Source: Chaetoderma sp. LZ-2023a (taxonomy: Eukaryota > Mollusca > Caudofoveata > Chaetodermatida > Chaetodermatidae). Taken from it: DNA of 64,000 nt. This document shows, in pieces, positions 32,353 through 43,167 of the stretch. A program made the translations under genes and the position numbers. Position 1 is the first letter of the stretch, and the number at the start of each line of letters is the position of its first letter. The notes under the pieces are model-generated. The model was not told the origin of the DNA, did no database searches, and was given only the letters and a program-made list of their open reading frames with translations. Where the stretch lies: positions 69,122,014-69,186,013 of the forward strand of contig CM067366.1 of assembly GCA_034401795.1 (NCBI GenBank), in the 5' to 3' direction.

Positions 32353-32463
32353 CTCCAAGGGAGGAGAAGAAAAAGAACAACGATGTAACAAAACAATGTG
32401 CGTGTGCTGCTCCATAGCAATGAAATTAATATGACAGTCAACGAAAAACATTACAAAATAAGT

Positions 32464-32481
32464 GTGGGGTGGGGGGGGGGG
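32464..32481 (+). repeat. G-rich tract
   Basis: 'gtggggtgggggggggg' in the intron between exons 32305 and 43347. Confidence 0.85.
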
Positions 32482-32798
32482 AATATGTCATGAAACACGG
32501 AACACAGCATGAAAATAGAAAACTGAAAATGGGATGAAATACACAACAGGCATGACATGAAGATGAAATTATTGTGGACAAGTACACGTTTGTGTGTAGT
32601 AAGAAGTTCATGGAATATACAAAAAAGATTGAAGAGTGGCTGAACATTAAACAGCATAGTGATAGTGGAAGACATTGAACATGGGATGAAATACACAGGA
32701 AAGATGGTGAAAAGATGATTGAAATTTACATCACCCTAATAGTGTTAACAATACAAGACAACATGATACACATACTTTATGCTTTTTGAAAAATATCT

Positions 32799-33060
32799 TA
32801 AAATTAAATGGTCAAGATTTGTCCACAAAACTTAAATTTATGTGCAGTAGATGTCCATTTGCAGGTGAAGAAATTACTATTTTTGAAAATTGAACACAGG
32901 AATGACTGGCTCTTTTACTGAGCCAGTTATTGCTCGTTTATCGAGCCAGTCATGCCGGTGGTAATTTTTCAAATATACTCTTAGCTTGGCTTGTAAATTG
33001 ATATTTCTCAAGACCACTGCAGAGGCTAGTTTTTACAGACTTGACCATTTTGGGGCTAAA
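32799..33060. repeat. F1 foldback with duplicated head
   Basis: 'tttactgagccagttattgc' is followed by a second 'tcgtttatcgagccagtca', so the loop region is duplicated. Confidence 0.75.
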
Positions 33061-33894
33061 CACCTCTTAAATCAAACTAAAAGATGTGATTTATTTCCGT
33101 ATATTTAAGTTTATTTAAAGGATTATCTCTCTATACATTCATCATATCAGAAACGGCAACACCATGCATAAGATTGATGACAAACATGCAATCAATCAAT
33201 CAATCAATCCATTTCATAATGCCAATATCACAGAATAAATAGAGACGAGATATCTGTCATAGTATTTCGCCGAGATGATGAGTTGCAGGAACAAATGGAA
33301 GGGTTAGAAACAAGGAAGTAAATTCTGTTCTTAAAATTTGTCCCTCTACAGCAGCTATATTTGCACTCTTAGGAATAGTAAGAATTAAATTCAAATAATG
33401 TATTAAAGGTGGAATGGGCTATTTCAGGCATGCCATTCTCATGTCTGTGTTCACAAATGCATTGCATTTTCGATGCAATTTAGAAATTGAGATTTCAGCA
33501 ATGACAAGGTTAATTTTACTTCCCTTCCAGTCCTTTTGGAAACTGTGGATCACAGGTCCCTCTGGTTAAAAACCTATGCATGTATGACACAATGTGTGTA
33601 TCACTGACATGACTGATGCGTTCCAAGTGTAACAGTTGGTATCTCTGCAGGCAGTTCTAGATAAGCTCGATGCTTGTCACTGCAGACACCGTCATACTAC
33701 ATGAACAACACAACATCGTTGGCCAGACAGGATAATTTCCAACTCTGGCTCAGGCTATTCAGACTTTGACTACTACACGTAGCAGATATGAGGCTGCCAA
33801 ACCTATAGTAAGCCATATCACCGCCTACATATTTATTAAAGTATAATTTCCAATGACAGGCTATACACTATGTTCAATATATTACCACTGTAAG
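33061..33894. other. Intron sequence, no gene seen
   Basis: It contains an (AATC)n run near 33187-33212. No frames or splice pairs are convincing. Confidence 0.4.
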
Positions 33895-34085
33895 TAAAAT
33901 TTGCCCAACAAAGACGGTCTATGTTTGGCCATGTTCTGTGTATGCCACAAGACACACTTGGAATTTGTTGAACTCGGTTAGCCAACATCTACAAGGCTTG
34001 CAGAGAATGCCATGGCGCAAACCTGCTATGTGTGCTAAATACTGATTTAAAAGAGGCTGGACTGGTTACACTGATGACCGAAAAG
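33895..34085 (+). pseudogene. Relic of the same LINE's C-terminal tail
   Basis: The plus-strand frame 'QRRSMFGHVLCMPQDTLG' and, after one stop, 'LLCVLNTDLKEAGLVTL' matches the tail of the LINE at 20350-22365 ('SMFGHVLRMPEETS', 'LLSMLRGDLKKAGLSTL'). A CCA-rich microsatellite follows. Confidence 0.7.
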
Positions 34086-34131
34086 CACCACCACCACCTC
34101 ACCCATCACTACCGCCACCACCATCAGCTAC
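34086..34131 (+). repeat. CCA/CAC-rich microsatellite
   Basis: 'caccaccaccacctcaccc' and 'ccgccaccaccatcag' directly follow the LINE tail relic. Confidence 0.8.
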
Positions 34132-34307
34132 TTCACCCTGCTCCTCTCTTTCTATCTGGCTAGTTAGATAGATAATAAGAATGCTATGCTAACAGAACAA
34201 CATTTTCCAGTGGCAGTCCCAAGGGAGGTTTATTGTACTAAATTACAGACTATCTTAGTGTGGCCAGCTGTAATGCTCTTGCAAAAGTATCTTTTTGCTC
34301 ATAAATG

Positions 34308-34695
34308 GACCTTTCCAGTTTTATCTCCGCTCAGCTCAACTCTAGCTAATCTCCACCCACATCTCGCTCGTGTTGGGATCAATGGATCCTTGAACAGCCT
34401 GACTATCAATTTTGAGAAAAATATACAGCTAAGCTATTGAATATTTTGAAATTGACTTGAATGGGTGGTATGGCAGCAACAGCGCCCAGTCAAATTAGTT
34501 TCAAAATATTCACCAGCATCTTTATTAAATAATAAAGACACACAATTCGTACAACAATGCTTAGTCCGTCACCAGTTATGTGTGCATGATGTACTTATCT
34601 ACGTCATTCATGACGTCATTGATTATGATGTAATTCTAAACGTCACGTAGTTGATTATGACATCATATGATGGAGGGATGAACTGGAAAGCTCTA
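34308..34695. repeat. F2 foldback, complete
   Basis: 'atggacctttccagttttat' to 'gaactggaaagctctatta'. It carries two TGACGTCA/ATGACGTCAT-like sites near 34612. Confidence 0.85.
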
Positions 34696-35000
34696 TTACC
34701 CGACTATAGGGGACATACACAAACGCATACATCATAGCCACGTGTATAAGCATGAAACACAAGCACACATGCATTTCCACATTGATATGAGGATGGACGT
34801 TAATGGGATGATAAATTCATACACAAATGATGGAAAAACACTGATGGGAATGAATGATTACGAGAGAAAAACGATGAGATATTTCATAAACCAAAATAAC
34901 TTAGAAATGATTAGTATTTAACATAATTTATTAACAGGCCATCCATATAATATAGCAAAATAAACGAAATCTAGGATTTCTTTTTTCACGAGAGAGTTGA

Positions 35001-35176
35001 TACTTACCTCCCTAATACTTTTGATATTGCTAAATATTGGCTTTCACTCAATAAACACTCAGATTTAAAACAGTTAGGTGCCCCTACTGGGCAGGGAGTC
35101 AGAGCGTAGTCTGGCGGATGCCAGCCCCACCACCGCGCATGCGCAGACTAGCACTTCCTCTGACTAGATTATTGGC
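35001..35176. repeat. Inverted terminal repeat of DIRS B, left copy
   Basis: It begins 'tacttacctccctaatac' and is the near-exact reverse complement of 41743-41919. The match runs inward to 'attattggc', with a small indel near the inner end. Outside it, the 'cacgagagagttga' extension to 34958 is specific to this end. Confidence 0.93.
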
Positions 35177-35245
35177 TGACACACATGCAACTATTAAGAG
35201 CCTGAAGACCGAGCCTCTGTGGGGTGGAGAGGCCGGGTCCGTATC

Positions 35246-35346
35246 TAGGGAGGTAAGTATCAACTCTCTCGTGAAAAAAGAAATCCTAGATTTCGTTTAT
35301 TTCACTTCAAGAGTATACTTACCTCCCTAATACTTTTGATATTGCC
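35246..35346. repeat. Internal complementary region (ICR) of DIRS B
   Basis: The first half matches the reverse complement of the left end (34961-35016). The second half, from 'ttcacttcaagagtatac', matches the reverse complement of the right end (41890-41935). The two halves meet at an AAA/TTT, as expected for the template that lets DIRS cDNA close into a circle. Confidence 0.92.
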
Positions 35347-35525
35347 AGAATTCGAAAGTGAATCTGGCGGGAGGGAGGCGAGGTCAAAAGACCAGCTCAT
35401 CCCTATACGCTTTTCTGCGTTTAAGGCACTTAAACTTCTGAAACTGTAAGAAAAAACAGTCAGGATTTGACTAACCATCGGATAACACCACCGATGTATG
35501 AGAGATGACCGAATGTCATATGCGC

Positions 35526-35540
35526 TCCCCCCCCCCTCCT
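35526..35540 (+). repeat. Poly-C tract in DIRS B 3' region
   Basis: A short C run in the untranslated region between YR and the ICR. Confidence 0.8.
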
Positions 35541-35878
35541 TCCTGGGAGGAAGAGTCGACTGACCTCAATGTCCTATACGCTCTCTACGTACAAGTGCCA
35601 TGTACTACAGGACAGAGACGAAAAAGCTCCATTTTCGTAACTCTCAACAATGAACCACACAAATACACAAACCATCACCATATTAATAACGGGTAATCGT
35701 GACAATACAATCAACAACGGACAACACCTGAACAAGACTGACCTTGTTGAAAATGGCTGCTGACATCATCTTCCCATTGGTAAAGACTGATGCAGGCCCA
35801 AAAAAGTGGGTGTTTCCATAAATTAATTGTGAAATATATAAGTAATGAGGAAAACCTCCTCAAAAAATATAAACCGAT

Positions 35879-37054
35879 TTATTTTTTCAAAACCGACAAG
35901 GCGAGAGGATTAGAAGTGTCACGGAGATAATGGTCTGTAAAACTTGACTCACAGTGCCACTGAGCCACCGACATAATATCATCCACAGGGACCCCATTAA
36001 ACAGGGCCGTGGATGTCACTACGCCGCGGACACTGTGAGCCTTGGCCACGTCAACCTGCTTCCCGGTGGCGGATTTATGGCAAAACTGAATGCATTCCAC
36101 AATCCACCTGGAAATGGTGTCCTTAGAAGCCCTCCCATGGGGTTCAATATATGACAACCATAACGCTGACTGGTCGGTGCGCCATGCCGCCGTACGTTGT
36201 TTGTACCGGCGCAGCGCCCGGACGGGACACCATGCTTTAGAATTAGGATCATATCTAGTTAAAGCAGGCAAAATAATAGGTTGACCTGGATATTTCAACG
36301 ACTGATTTTTAGCCAAGAAATTAATCCTAGGTAGCAGCTTAAGGCCTTCCCCTGAAACCACAAAACGGTCATCCTCGGCTGATAAGGCATGAATTTCACT
36401 CCTACGCCTAGCCGAGGCCGCAGCAATTAAAAACACAGTCTTCAGTGTTAATAGTTTCATAGAAATGGAACTAAGTGGTTCAAAAGGCTTATCACCTAGT
36501 ACTTGAAGCACTAGCGATAAACTCCAAGATGGAATCACAGGTGGATTCCTTGGTCTTAGATTGCCCATGCCTTTAATTAATACATTTAATGTATTTACTT
36601 CATCACTTCCCCTCTTAGCCAAGCAAGGAATAACAGACATTAATGCTGATTTATAACCAGCAATAGAGTTAGGCTTGAGGCTATAGGCATCATAGAGGTG
36701 ACAGAGGAAATCAGCTACTACTTGAATAGATGAATCCATTGGATCAATACATCTTTTTGAGCACCATTCTGCAAATCTGTTGATTTTATAATTATATGCT
36801 CTGGAGGTTGACCCCCTCCTGGCTTTGGCCATAAACATGGCTGCTTGCTCAGAAAAGCCCTCCTTAATTCTAGATTCCTTGACAACATCCACGCAGTCAA
36901 TCTGAACATTGACAGATTGTTGTGAAGGGCCTTGCCCTGGAAGATAATATCGTCCATCAGAGGCAGAGGAACCGGATTGCAGACCAGAAGGTCCAGCAGA
37001 TCCGTATACCATGATCGGCTTGGCCAATCCGGGGCGATCAGAAGCACTTGGCAT
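35879..37054 (-). CDS. DIRS B tyrosine recombinase (integrase)
   Basis: I place the start at the ATG at 37054 (MPSASDRPGLAK), which is conserved in element D, giving about 391 residues. It overlaps the RNase H/methyltransferase frame by about 337 nt, typical of DIRS. The N-terminal SAM-like part includes 'TSRAYNYKINRFAEWC'. The catalytic part shows Arg in 'SARRRSEIHALS', then 'AHSVRG' (H-x-x-R) and 'FTDHYLRD' (nucleophilic Tyr). All the R-H-R-Y residues are present. Because of the upstream 2-nt loss, this frame is read through from gag-RT as one 1,673-codon frame, which I regard as accidental. Confidence 0.92.
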   Translation of the reverse strand: MPSASDRPGLAKPIMVYGSAGPSGLQSGSSASDGRYYLPGQGPSQQSVNVQIDCVDVVKESRIKEGFSEQAAMFMAKARRGSTSRAYNYKINRFAEWCSKRCIDPMDSSIQVVADFLCHLYDAYSLKPNSIAGYKSALMSVIPCLAKRGSDEVNTLNVLIKGMGNLRPRNPPVIPSWSLSLVLQVLGDKPFEPLSSISMKLLTLKTVFLIAAASARRRSEIHALSAEDDRFVVSGEGLKLLPRINFLAKNQSLKYPGQPIILPALTRYDPNSKAWCPVRALRRYKQRTAAWRTDQSALWLSYIEPHGRASKDTISRWIVECIQFCHKSATGKQVDVAKAHSVRGVVTSTALFNGVPVDDIMSVAQWHCESSFTDHYLRDTSNPLALSVLKK

Positions 37055-37656
37055 TCCTCTTGTCTGATTTTCTGAAGAATTTTTGGAATCAGGATTGCTG
37101 GAGGGAATGCGTATGCATACATTCTCCCCCAGCTGATAGCTAACGCATCTGTTGCGAAAGCGCTTGGATCCGGAATCGGAGAGACGTACGTCGTCATCTT
37201 CGCATTCTTCTTCGTTGCGAACAAATCGATGTTGGGTTTCCCCCAATGGTCGAACAGACGATCCGCCACACATTGATTTAGTTGCCATTCCGTGGGTAAA
37301 ACACTCATCCTTCGGCTCAATGAGTCTGCTAGCAGGTTTAACCTTCCCGGAATATGAACTGCTTTCAAGGTAATCTGGTGATCCAGACACCAACAAAGCA
37401 GTTTCCATGTCATCATACAGAGACTGGGCGACTTCGTTCCGCCCTGGCGGTTTATGTAAGTCACAACTGTTGAGTTGTCTGAACGAATAAGAACAATCTT
37501 GCCCTGAACTTTCTGTAAGAAATGTTCCAGGGCCAGGACTACTGCTCTTAGCTCCAGTAGATTTATATGTTCCTTTGACTGTTCCAGATTCCAAAGCCCT
37601 GATATCGTGGATTCTTCCAGGCAAGCTCCCCAGCCCTCCATCGATGCATCTGTATA
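36718..37656 (-). CDS. DIRS B RNase H and methyltransferase-like domain
   Basis: This region is in a different frame from the RT because of a 2-nt loss near 37651 relative to the expected 'Y-x-D-A-S' codons. RNase H residues are in order: Asp in the DAS block (at the lesion), Glu in 'INLLELRAVV', Asp in 'LIRSDNSTVV', and Asp in 'IPGRLNLLADSLSRR'. Then follows 'GKPNIDLFATKKNAKMTTYV', 'PDPSAFATDALAISW' and 'YAFPPAILIPKIL', laid out like the DAM-type N6-adenine methyltransferase domain of DIRS elements. Here the usual NPPW-type loop reads AFPP. Loss of the first Asp in frame would abolish RNase H in a native product. Confidence 0.85.
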   Translation of the reverse strand, partial: YTDASMEGWGACLEESTISGLWNLEQSKEHINLLELRAVVLALEHFLQKVQGKIVLIRSDNSTVVTYINRQGGTKSPSLCMMTWKLLCWCLDHQITLKAVHIPGRLNLLADSLSRRMSVLPTEWQLNQCVADRLFDHWGKPNIDLFATKKNAKMTTYVSPIPDPSAFATDALAISWGRMYAYAFPPAILIPKILQKIRQEECQVLLIAPDWPSRSWYTDLLDLLVCNPVPLPLMDDIIFQGKALHNNLSMFRLTAWMLSRNLELRRAFLSKQPCLWPKPGGGQPPEHIIIKSTDLQNGAQKDVLIQWIHLFK

Positions 37657-38649
37657 CAGTCACCTGAGGGTGGGGAGGGGTTAGCAAAACCCCCGGCAAG
37701 AGATTCTCTGTATTCAACCACCATTGCAGGTGGTGAATCAGAGGCGCCAACACTGACACATTCGAGTCCAGCGAACCTGTACTCTGGGTCCATTGTGTCA
37801 TGAGAAACAACTGTATCGGCCGCCTGCGTAAGGCGGCCTGAGGAATGACTGGTTCCAACGAAACCATCAACCCCAGCATTCTCAAGTAAACCCGTGCCAG
37901 GACATGACGACTGTCGCACACTGACTGAATCAACGAGATGAGTTTTTGAACTCTCTCCTGAGTAGGATAAACATATCCTGTCTCTAGATCGAAGAACATC
38001 CCCAGGCAAACAAACTTCTGGGATGGAGTCAGCTCTGATTTTGGGAAATTGATCAACCAGCCCAAGTCTGTGAGAATTTTCAAAACAATCTCCAGATTGG
38101 CGGACAAACTTTCCCGGGTGTGCGCTTTCAACAGCCAGTCGTCTATGTACGTGTGGACTGCTATGCTTCTCCTGCGGAGGTATGCTGTGATCGCAAGAAC
38201 CACACGGGTGAAAACCCGAGGAGCCGTGGAAATTCCGAAGGGCAACACCCTGAATTCCCACTGTCTGCCCTGGAATGCAAATCTCAGGAAGCGACAGAAA
38301 CTCCCGTGGATGGGGATGTGGAAATAAGCGTCCTTCAAATCTATCGACGCCGTCCACATCCCCCTCTCCAACCCCGCCAACACCGAGCGCACCGTTTCCA
38401 TCTTGAAACTGGGCGTCTCGATGAACTTGTTCAATGGCTTGAGGTTGAGAATCGGTCTCCACCCTCCGGTGCGTTTTGTTACTAAGAACAGGGTTGAATA
38501 GAAGCCCGGACATCTTTGTGCCGGCTGAATAGCTCCCTTTTGTATGAGGGAATTTATCTCCTCCTCGATACACAACCTTTGCTCTGGATCTCTCGGAATG
38601 GGAGTCCAGACTGGCACCAGAGACAGTCGCGACGGCGGGCCTGTCACCC
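37657..38649 (-). CDS. DIRS B reverse transcriptase
   Basis: This region makes the element's cDNA. It continues in frame from gag. It shows a 'RDPEQRL..EEEINSLIQKGAI' lead-in, fingers/palm motifs 'GGWRPILNLKPLNKFI' and 'TASIDLKDAYFHIPI' (first catalytic Asp), 'LPFGISTAPRVFTRVV', and the catalytic box YIDD at 38138-38149, followed by 'WLLKAHTRESL'. All the blocks are intact. The frame is thrown at about 37651-37656, just as RNase H begins. Confidence 0.9.
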
Positions 38650-40900
38650 ACTCTGGATGATACCCGACGGAAAGCCATCGCAAGACTAAACGGTCCTGAG
38701 TTAACCGTTCCCACTCTTGCATGTGGCCGGCTAGCCGGCCTCCCACCGGCCCACCTAGGGACCGCGGTGGACACGAGGCATGCAAGAGCGGCACTGTCTC
38801 CGTCGCCATACACACCGGAGTGGTTCTTACCGCGGTAAGCGTCCTGTCAGGACCAATAACCACGCCCCGCCCCGCGCGCACCTCGGTGCGCGGGCGGCTG
38901 CCTGGCTGACGGCGCCTGAGGAACCTGCGCCCCCCTCGCTGCTGGCCATCACCACCTCGAGCCTGCAGGGGACGATACGCCGGGGCCGCGGCGCGAACGT
39001 TAGCACGACGCAGTACATCAAACTGCTCGCGCAGCGCCCTCTGGTTATTCACCAGGGTGACCGTCTCCTGGAGGTGGCGACATCCCTCACCTCCAAAAAG
39101 ACCAGGGCCCGTCATAGGCGTACGCAGTAGCCTATTGTACAGGTCCTGAGACGGGCACAGATTGTCCAGGGCAAACGTGCGTCTTGCCCTGACACTCCTG
39201 GTCACCGCCCGAGTCACACAGTCCAGTGCCAGGTTAATACCATCCTGGATGGTTCGCTGGACAGTGACCGGACTTGGCTGGCGCGATGCGGATGCCGTTA
39301 CTACCCCCTGTAACAGCTGGGAGACGTGGGACAGAGCGGCAATCGAAGCCCTCCCACTCTCCTCCGCATCCCGCCACGCGGCATTCGCCGAACGCAACGC
39401 ATTCGCGCACAAGACACCCGTGTCAGAACGGGAGCCTGGCCGCGCATCCTCACCCAAAGCCGCGCGGTCATCCACGCTGGGCTTGGGTACCACACCGTAC
39501 CGCTGGTAATCCAGGGGCACGATGCGACAACGCCTGGCCACCTCGCGAGGGGCCTTCGCGAGACGTCCACTCGACTTAATGGACGACTCCGCCGCCTTGA
39601 ACATGTCAACGACATGCTCCGCCAGCGGCAGAGAAGGCATAGCGTTAGCAGTCGGTTTCCCAGCTAACCACGGCGTGTGAACACGCTGGCTAGCCGACTG
39701 CTCCACGGGCAGATCAGGCCTAACGCTCACCAACCACTGGCAAGCGTCATACCAATCCTCCTCCGTGGCTAACTGCGAGCGCTCTACAAGACGGGGTCCT
39801 TCGTCTTCCTCCTGAGCGCAAGCAGTAGAGCTTGACGGCGGGTATGCTGATACACCTGGCAAGCCAGGGAAAACACGCGGGCCTGACAGCACCGGCATGA
39901 AAATATCACTGGTTTGACCAGGAGCAGGCACCGTGGCAGAGCGCGGGGTATATATAGGCTCACCACGGGCCCGGCCAGCACCAGCAACACCCTCGGCAAG
40001 CCGAGGTATGCGGTACCGCTGGCCATCAGCAGCGCCCTGGGCCACCACCTGAGCCGCGGACTTTACTCCAGGGTGAGTAAAACCGTGGAACAAGGCGCCT
40101 GTATTCCCCGCGAGGGGTGCACAAACGTCTTCATCCATGTCCACGTCGTCAGACGGCGACCCTAGCAGGTAATCCTCATTACCCTGGTCAGAAAGATTAG
40201 ACCCCGGGTTAGCAAAGAGAGCTAACCCGGGCTGACCAGGAACGGTGCCATAGGAGGTACTGGCCACCGCGGCGTGCGGATACCCCTGGACTGAAAAGCA
40301 GCCCGCGGGTTCCAGCGACAACCGTCCACGGTCCCCTATCGGCGCGGCAATAAGCCTGCTGCCAGGGCCGTGGAACGCCCCCTCTAATGGGGCCACCTCT
40401 GAATCGTCGGACAACGGAAGCGGACTAAGGAAAATCGATCCAGAGGCGGGGATTACCTGCTCCGAAGCCGATGATGAGGACAGTAAAGGATTTGGTCCAG
40501 GAAGCATGCCACGAAGCAACCCTGGAACCAAATCCTTTATTGTCCTCTTCATCTCTCCCAACATCTCGGTCCGGAAGGCCTCCATATCCACCGCGGACGA
40601 GACCTTCCCCTTACCCTTACCACTCACAACCTCTCGTTTCCGCTTCTTCTTCTTCTCCTCCTCTACCACCTTGTCCGTCGCCTGTAAATAGCACAAGAAT
40701 TCGGACATTAACTCGCCCCCCCAGTGCTTACATATGTCACAATTAACCAATGGACCACAAGGGCTACATTGACAGCACAGATGCGGCCAGAACTTATCCG
40801 GCAGAAAACGACCACAGGACGCGCAACCCGGTCCCTGAAACAGGGCAAAGGACAAGGAGTATGAGCAACTAGTTAAGCTTAGAAACTCAATCCAACTCAA
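38650..40900 (-). CDS. DIRS B gag-like region
   Basis: About 750 residues in one open frame continue without a stop into the RT. Near the N-terminus a cysteine-rich zinc-binding-like cluster (C-x2-C, C-C-x2-C, C-x2-C) is followed by a Glu/Lys-rich segment, 'EEEKKKKRKREVVSGKGKGK', and the family's 'MEAFRTEMLGEMKRTIKDL' helix, also present in the gag relics of A and D. The C-terminal part is Arg-rich (RGGRRFLRRRQPGSR) and suits nucleic-acid binding. The first ~22 codons may really be intron: a 'cctgtttcag' acceptor-like site lies just before the cysteine cluster, as in element D. Confidence 0.8.
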
Positions 40901-41742
40901 AGAGAAGGAAAACGATCATAAAGATCCATATACATCAGAAACCAGCATAGCGCTTGAATTGCTTGATAAACACATAGCCAGGCTGATTATGACGTCATTA
41001 ATCCCGTGACAGGAAAAATTCGATCCCAACAAAACATCCAAGTGCAAGGACGAATTGTATGCTGAATGGATAAGTTGACTACACAACCATCAGATACATA
41101 TAGATAACTCTTTTCTGGCAAAAATGTTAATTATCTCCCTTTGTTTGTTTACAATAATTAACATCACCACATTATCAATAACTAGATACCTGACACTTTG
41201 TATAGACAAACCATCCAACGTGACGAACCGGAGAACTCCACCATCTGCACGCCTCTTAACTCTCTCCACCTCATGGGGAAGGAATTGGATCAAGAGGGCA
41301 AAGTGAGAAGACCTTTATACTAGGCCTCCAACTCACTGGACATATTTTTCATTTGGTTAGATAACCTAACAGTGTTAGTAGGAAATGGAACCATGGTGGA
41401 GAGAAAACTAACTCTCAGCAACTGTGATTGTCACCACCCAGCGTCATACAGACCTGTGGACATAAACAGAAAGAGAAATTAGTCCTAGGAAGCACCGAGT
41501 TGACCTAAACCAACTAACTAAGGCGCTTATCACGGTAAACGCGAGTCCCGGAAACACAATACACCGGGAAGAAAACTCGCTAATTTTACTAGAAGTCACC
41601 TGATTTAAAGGTCCTAAGTCCTTCTTTGGCGAATTGAAACCTCCCGCCATCCAAAAAAGTGACTATCACACCAACCAACACCACTTAAACTAGTCTAAGA
41701 TAAAGAAAAGCTTCAGCACAAAAAGACATGTGTGAACTCTCT
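40901..41742 (-). other. DIRS B 5' leader without a convincing gene
   Basis: It lies between the 5' terminal repeat and gag. Short frames only. In transcript sense it ends in a pyrimidine-rich tract running into the gag start, and may hold a spliced leader or intron. Confidence 0.5.
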
Positions 41743-41919
41743 GCCAATAATCTAGCAAAGAGGAAGTGCTAGTCTGCGCATGCGCGGTGGTGGGGCTGGC
41801 ATCCGCCAGACTACGCTCTGACTCCCTGCCCAGTAGGGGCACCTAACTGTTTTAAATCTGAGTGTTTATTGAGTGAAAGCCAATATTTAGCAATATCAAA
41901 AGTATTAGGGAGGTAAGTA
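41743..41919. repeat. Inverted terminal repeat of DIRS B, right copy (5' end)
   Basis: This is the partner of 35001-35176. Its outer extension, 'actcttgaagtgaaa' to 41935, differs from the outer extension of the left end. That difference is what lets the internal complementary region be read as a junction of two distinct ends. Confidence 0.93.
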
Positions 41920-41935
41920 TACTCTTGAAGTGAAA

Positions 41936-42427
41936 AGGATTGTCTTTAACATTAAGAACCTGGAAGCGTGTTTAAATGTCTCATCTGTATTGGCATTGAT
42001 AACGAAGCTTTTGCAGTTCTAGAAGTAAATGTCAGCATTACTGAAACTATATTAATAACATTAAAAATTATGTATTAAAAATCTATAAAAAATATTTAAA
42101 ATGCTCCCCCCCCCCACCCCACCCCCAAAAAAACCCTGGCAAGGGTGGCAAAATACAGATACATCTATGTAATCTATATCAGCAACAACGGCACATCATT
42201 TCACTGAAATCCAATGAGAAATTATTGAGAATGAAAATCCCATAAAAACAATGACCATCAAAATATGAATCATTCTAATTTTAGAAGATGTGGAAAAGTA
42301 CTAAAGCTCAAACTAGTGCTGACTGCTGATGGAGATTGAATATCGGTCTCGCCCAGAGTAACTTAATGTAGATTCATCATGTTCTTATGAGCCAATGTGG
42401 AGTACTTATGTTTCAAAATCAAATTTT
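41936..42427. other. Intron sequence, no gene seen
   Basis: A C-rich run ('cccccccccaccccaccccc') sits at 42104-42126. Otherwise featureless. Confidence 0.45.
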
Positions 42428-42600
42428 AACCATTTAACGGTCAAAATTTATCAGTAAAATTGAAATTTGTGTTTAGAGAATGTTCACTTGCAGAACAAGA
42501 TTATTTTGAAAATTTACCACTAGAATGTCTGGCTCATTAATACATGTACGTCTAAATTAGTCTTCTGTTGGCCTGCAAATAGACATTCCTCAAGACGACT
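42428..42600. repeat. F1 foldback, head deleted
   Basis: 'taaccatttaacggtcaaaa' and arms remain, but the head is broken at 'tctggctcattaata'. Confidence 0.7.
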
Positions 42601-42607
42601 GCAAAGC

Positions 42608-42735
42608 TACCATTTACTTCTCATATCAGCCAAAAATGGCTTCTGCAGAAGACTATTTTTGAAAATTTACCACCGGACTGACTGGCTCGACAACATTCTA
42701 TGAGAAAATAGAAATTTTCATGAATAAATTTCTTG
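42608..42735. repeat. F1 foldback, fragment
   Basis: 'tcatatcagccaaaaatggc' with the arm sequence and a truncated head 'gactggctcgaca'. Confidence 0.68.
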
Positions 42736-43167
42736 ACGGTGACACCTCCGCCCCTCAGAAGTACGCGTGATTCCTATGTCTTGCCTACTGCTATGCAGGT
42801 GAGGCAATAACATAAATAGCAAGGCAAATTAATGTATATTTAGTATGGTGAAATTTGAAGAATTATTGTAAATGGTTATTTGGGAAATTTGAGGAATTAT
42901 CGTAGATGGTTATTTGAAGTGGATCAAAATTTAATTTAAATTTAAACATTTAATATTATTACATAAATATGGGATAAATTAAACGCTAGATGTAAAGAGA
43001 AATTTCTCAAAATAAGGAGTACAAAATACTCATAGCTCCGATTCCGCAATGCTGAAGCACTGTTTACCATATTATTTAAAATAGCTCAAGAGTACATCAA
43101 ATGCCTATTTAAAGCAAATTGAGCAAATAATGTTTTACCGTAAATGAAAAACAATTTAAATTCTCAC
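42736..43167. other. Intron sequence before the 43168 exon
   Basis: AT-rich, with a short direct repeat ('gaagaattattgtaaatggt' / 'gaggaattatcgtagatggt'). Confidence 0.45.

Larger units (their letters stand above)
34958..41935 (-). mobile_element. DIRS-type retrotransposon B, nearly full length
   Basis: This 7-kb element is read on the minus strand and lies in the 10.8-kb intron between exons 43168 and 32352. It has inverted terminal repeats, an internal complementary region, and gag, RT, RNase H plus methyltransferase-like and tyrosine-recombinase regions in that order. That is the layout of the DIRS group, which integrates a circular DNA by a tyrosine recombinase. The ends share the trinucleotide AAA with the target and no target-site duplication is seen. 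It is much more GC-rich than its surroundings, especially in gag. It has the longest open frames in the window and is probably the youngest of the four copies. One 2-nt lesion is seen in the RNase H start. Confidence 0.93.

Noticed and set aside
38720..40170. Many plus-strand frames opposite DIRS B gag
   Set aside because: Shadows of the GC-rich gag frame with no motif or start context.
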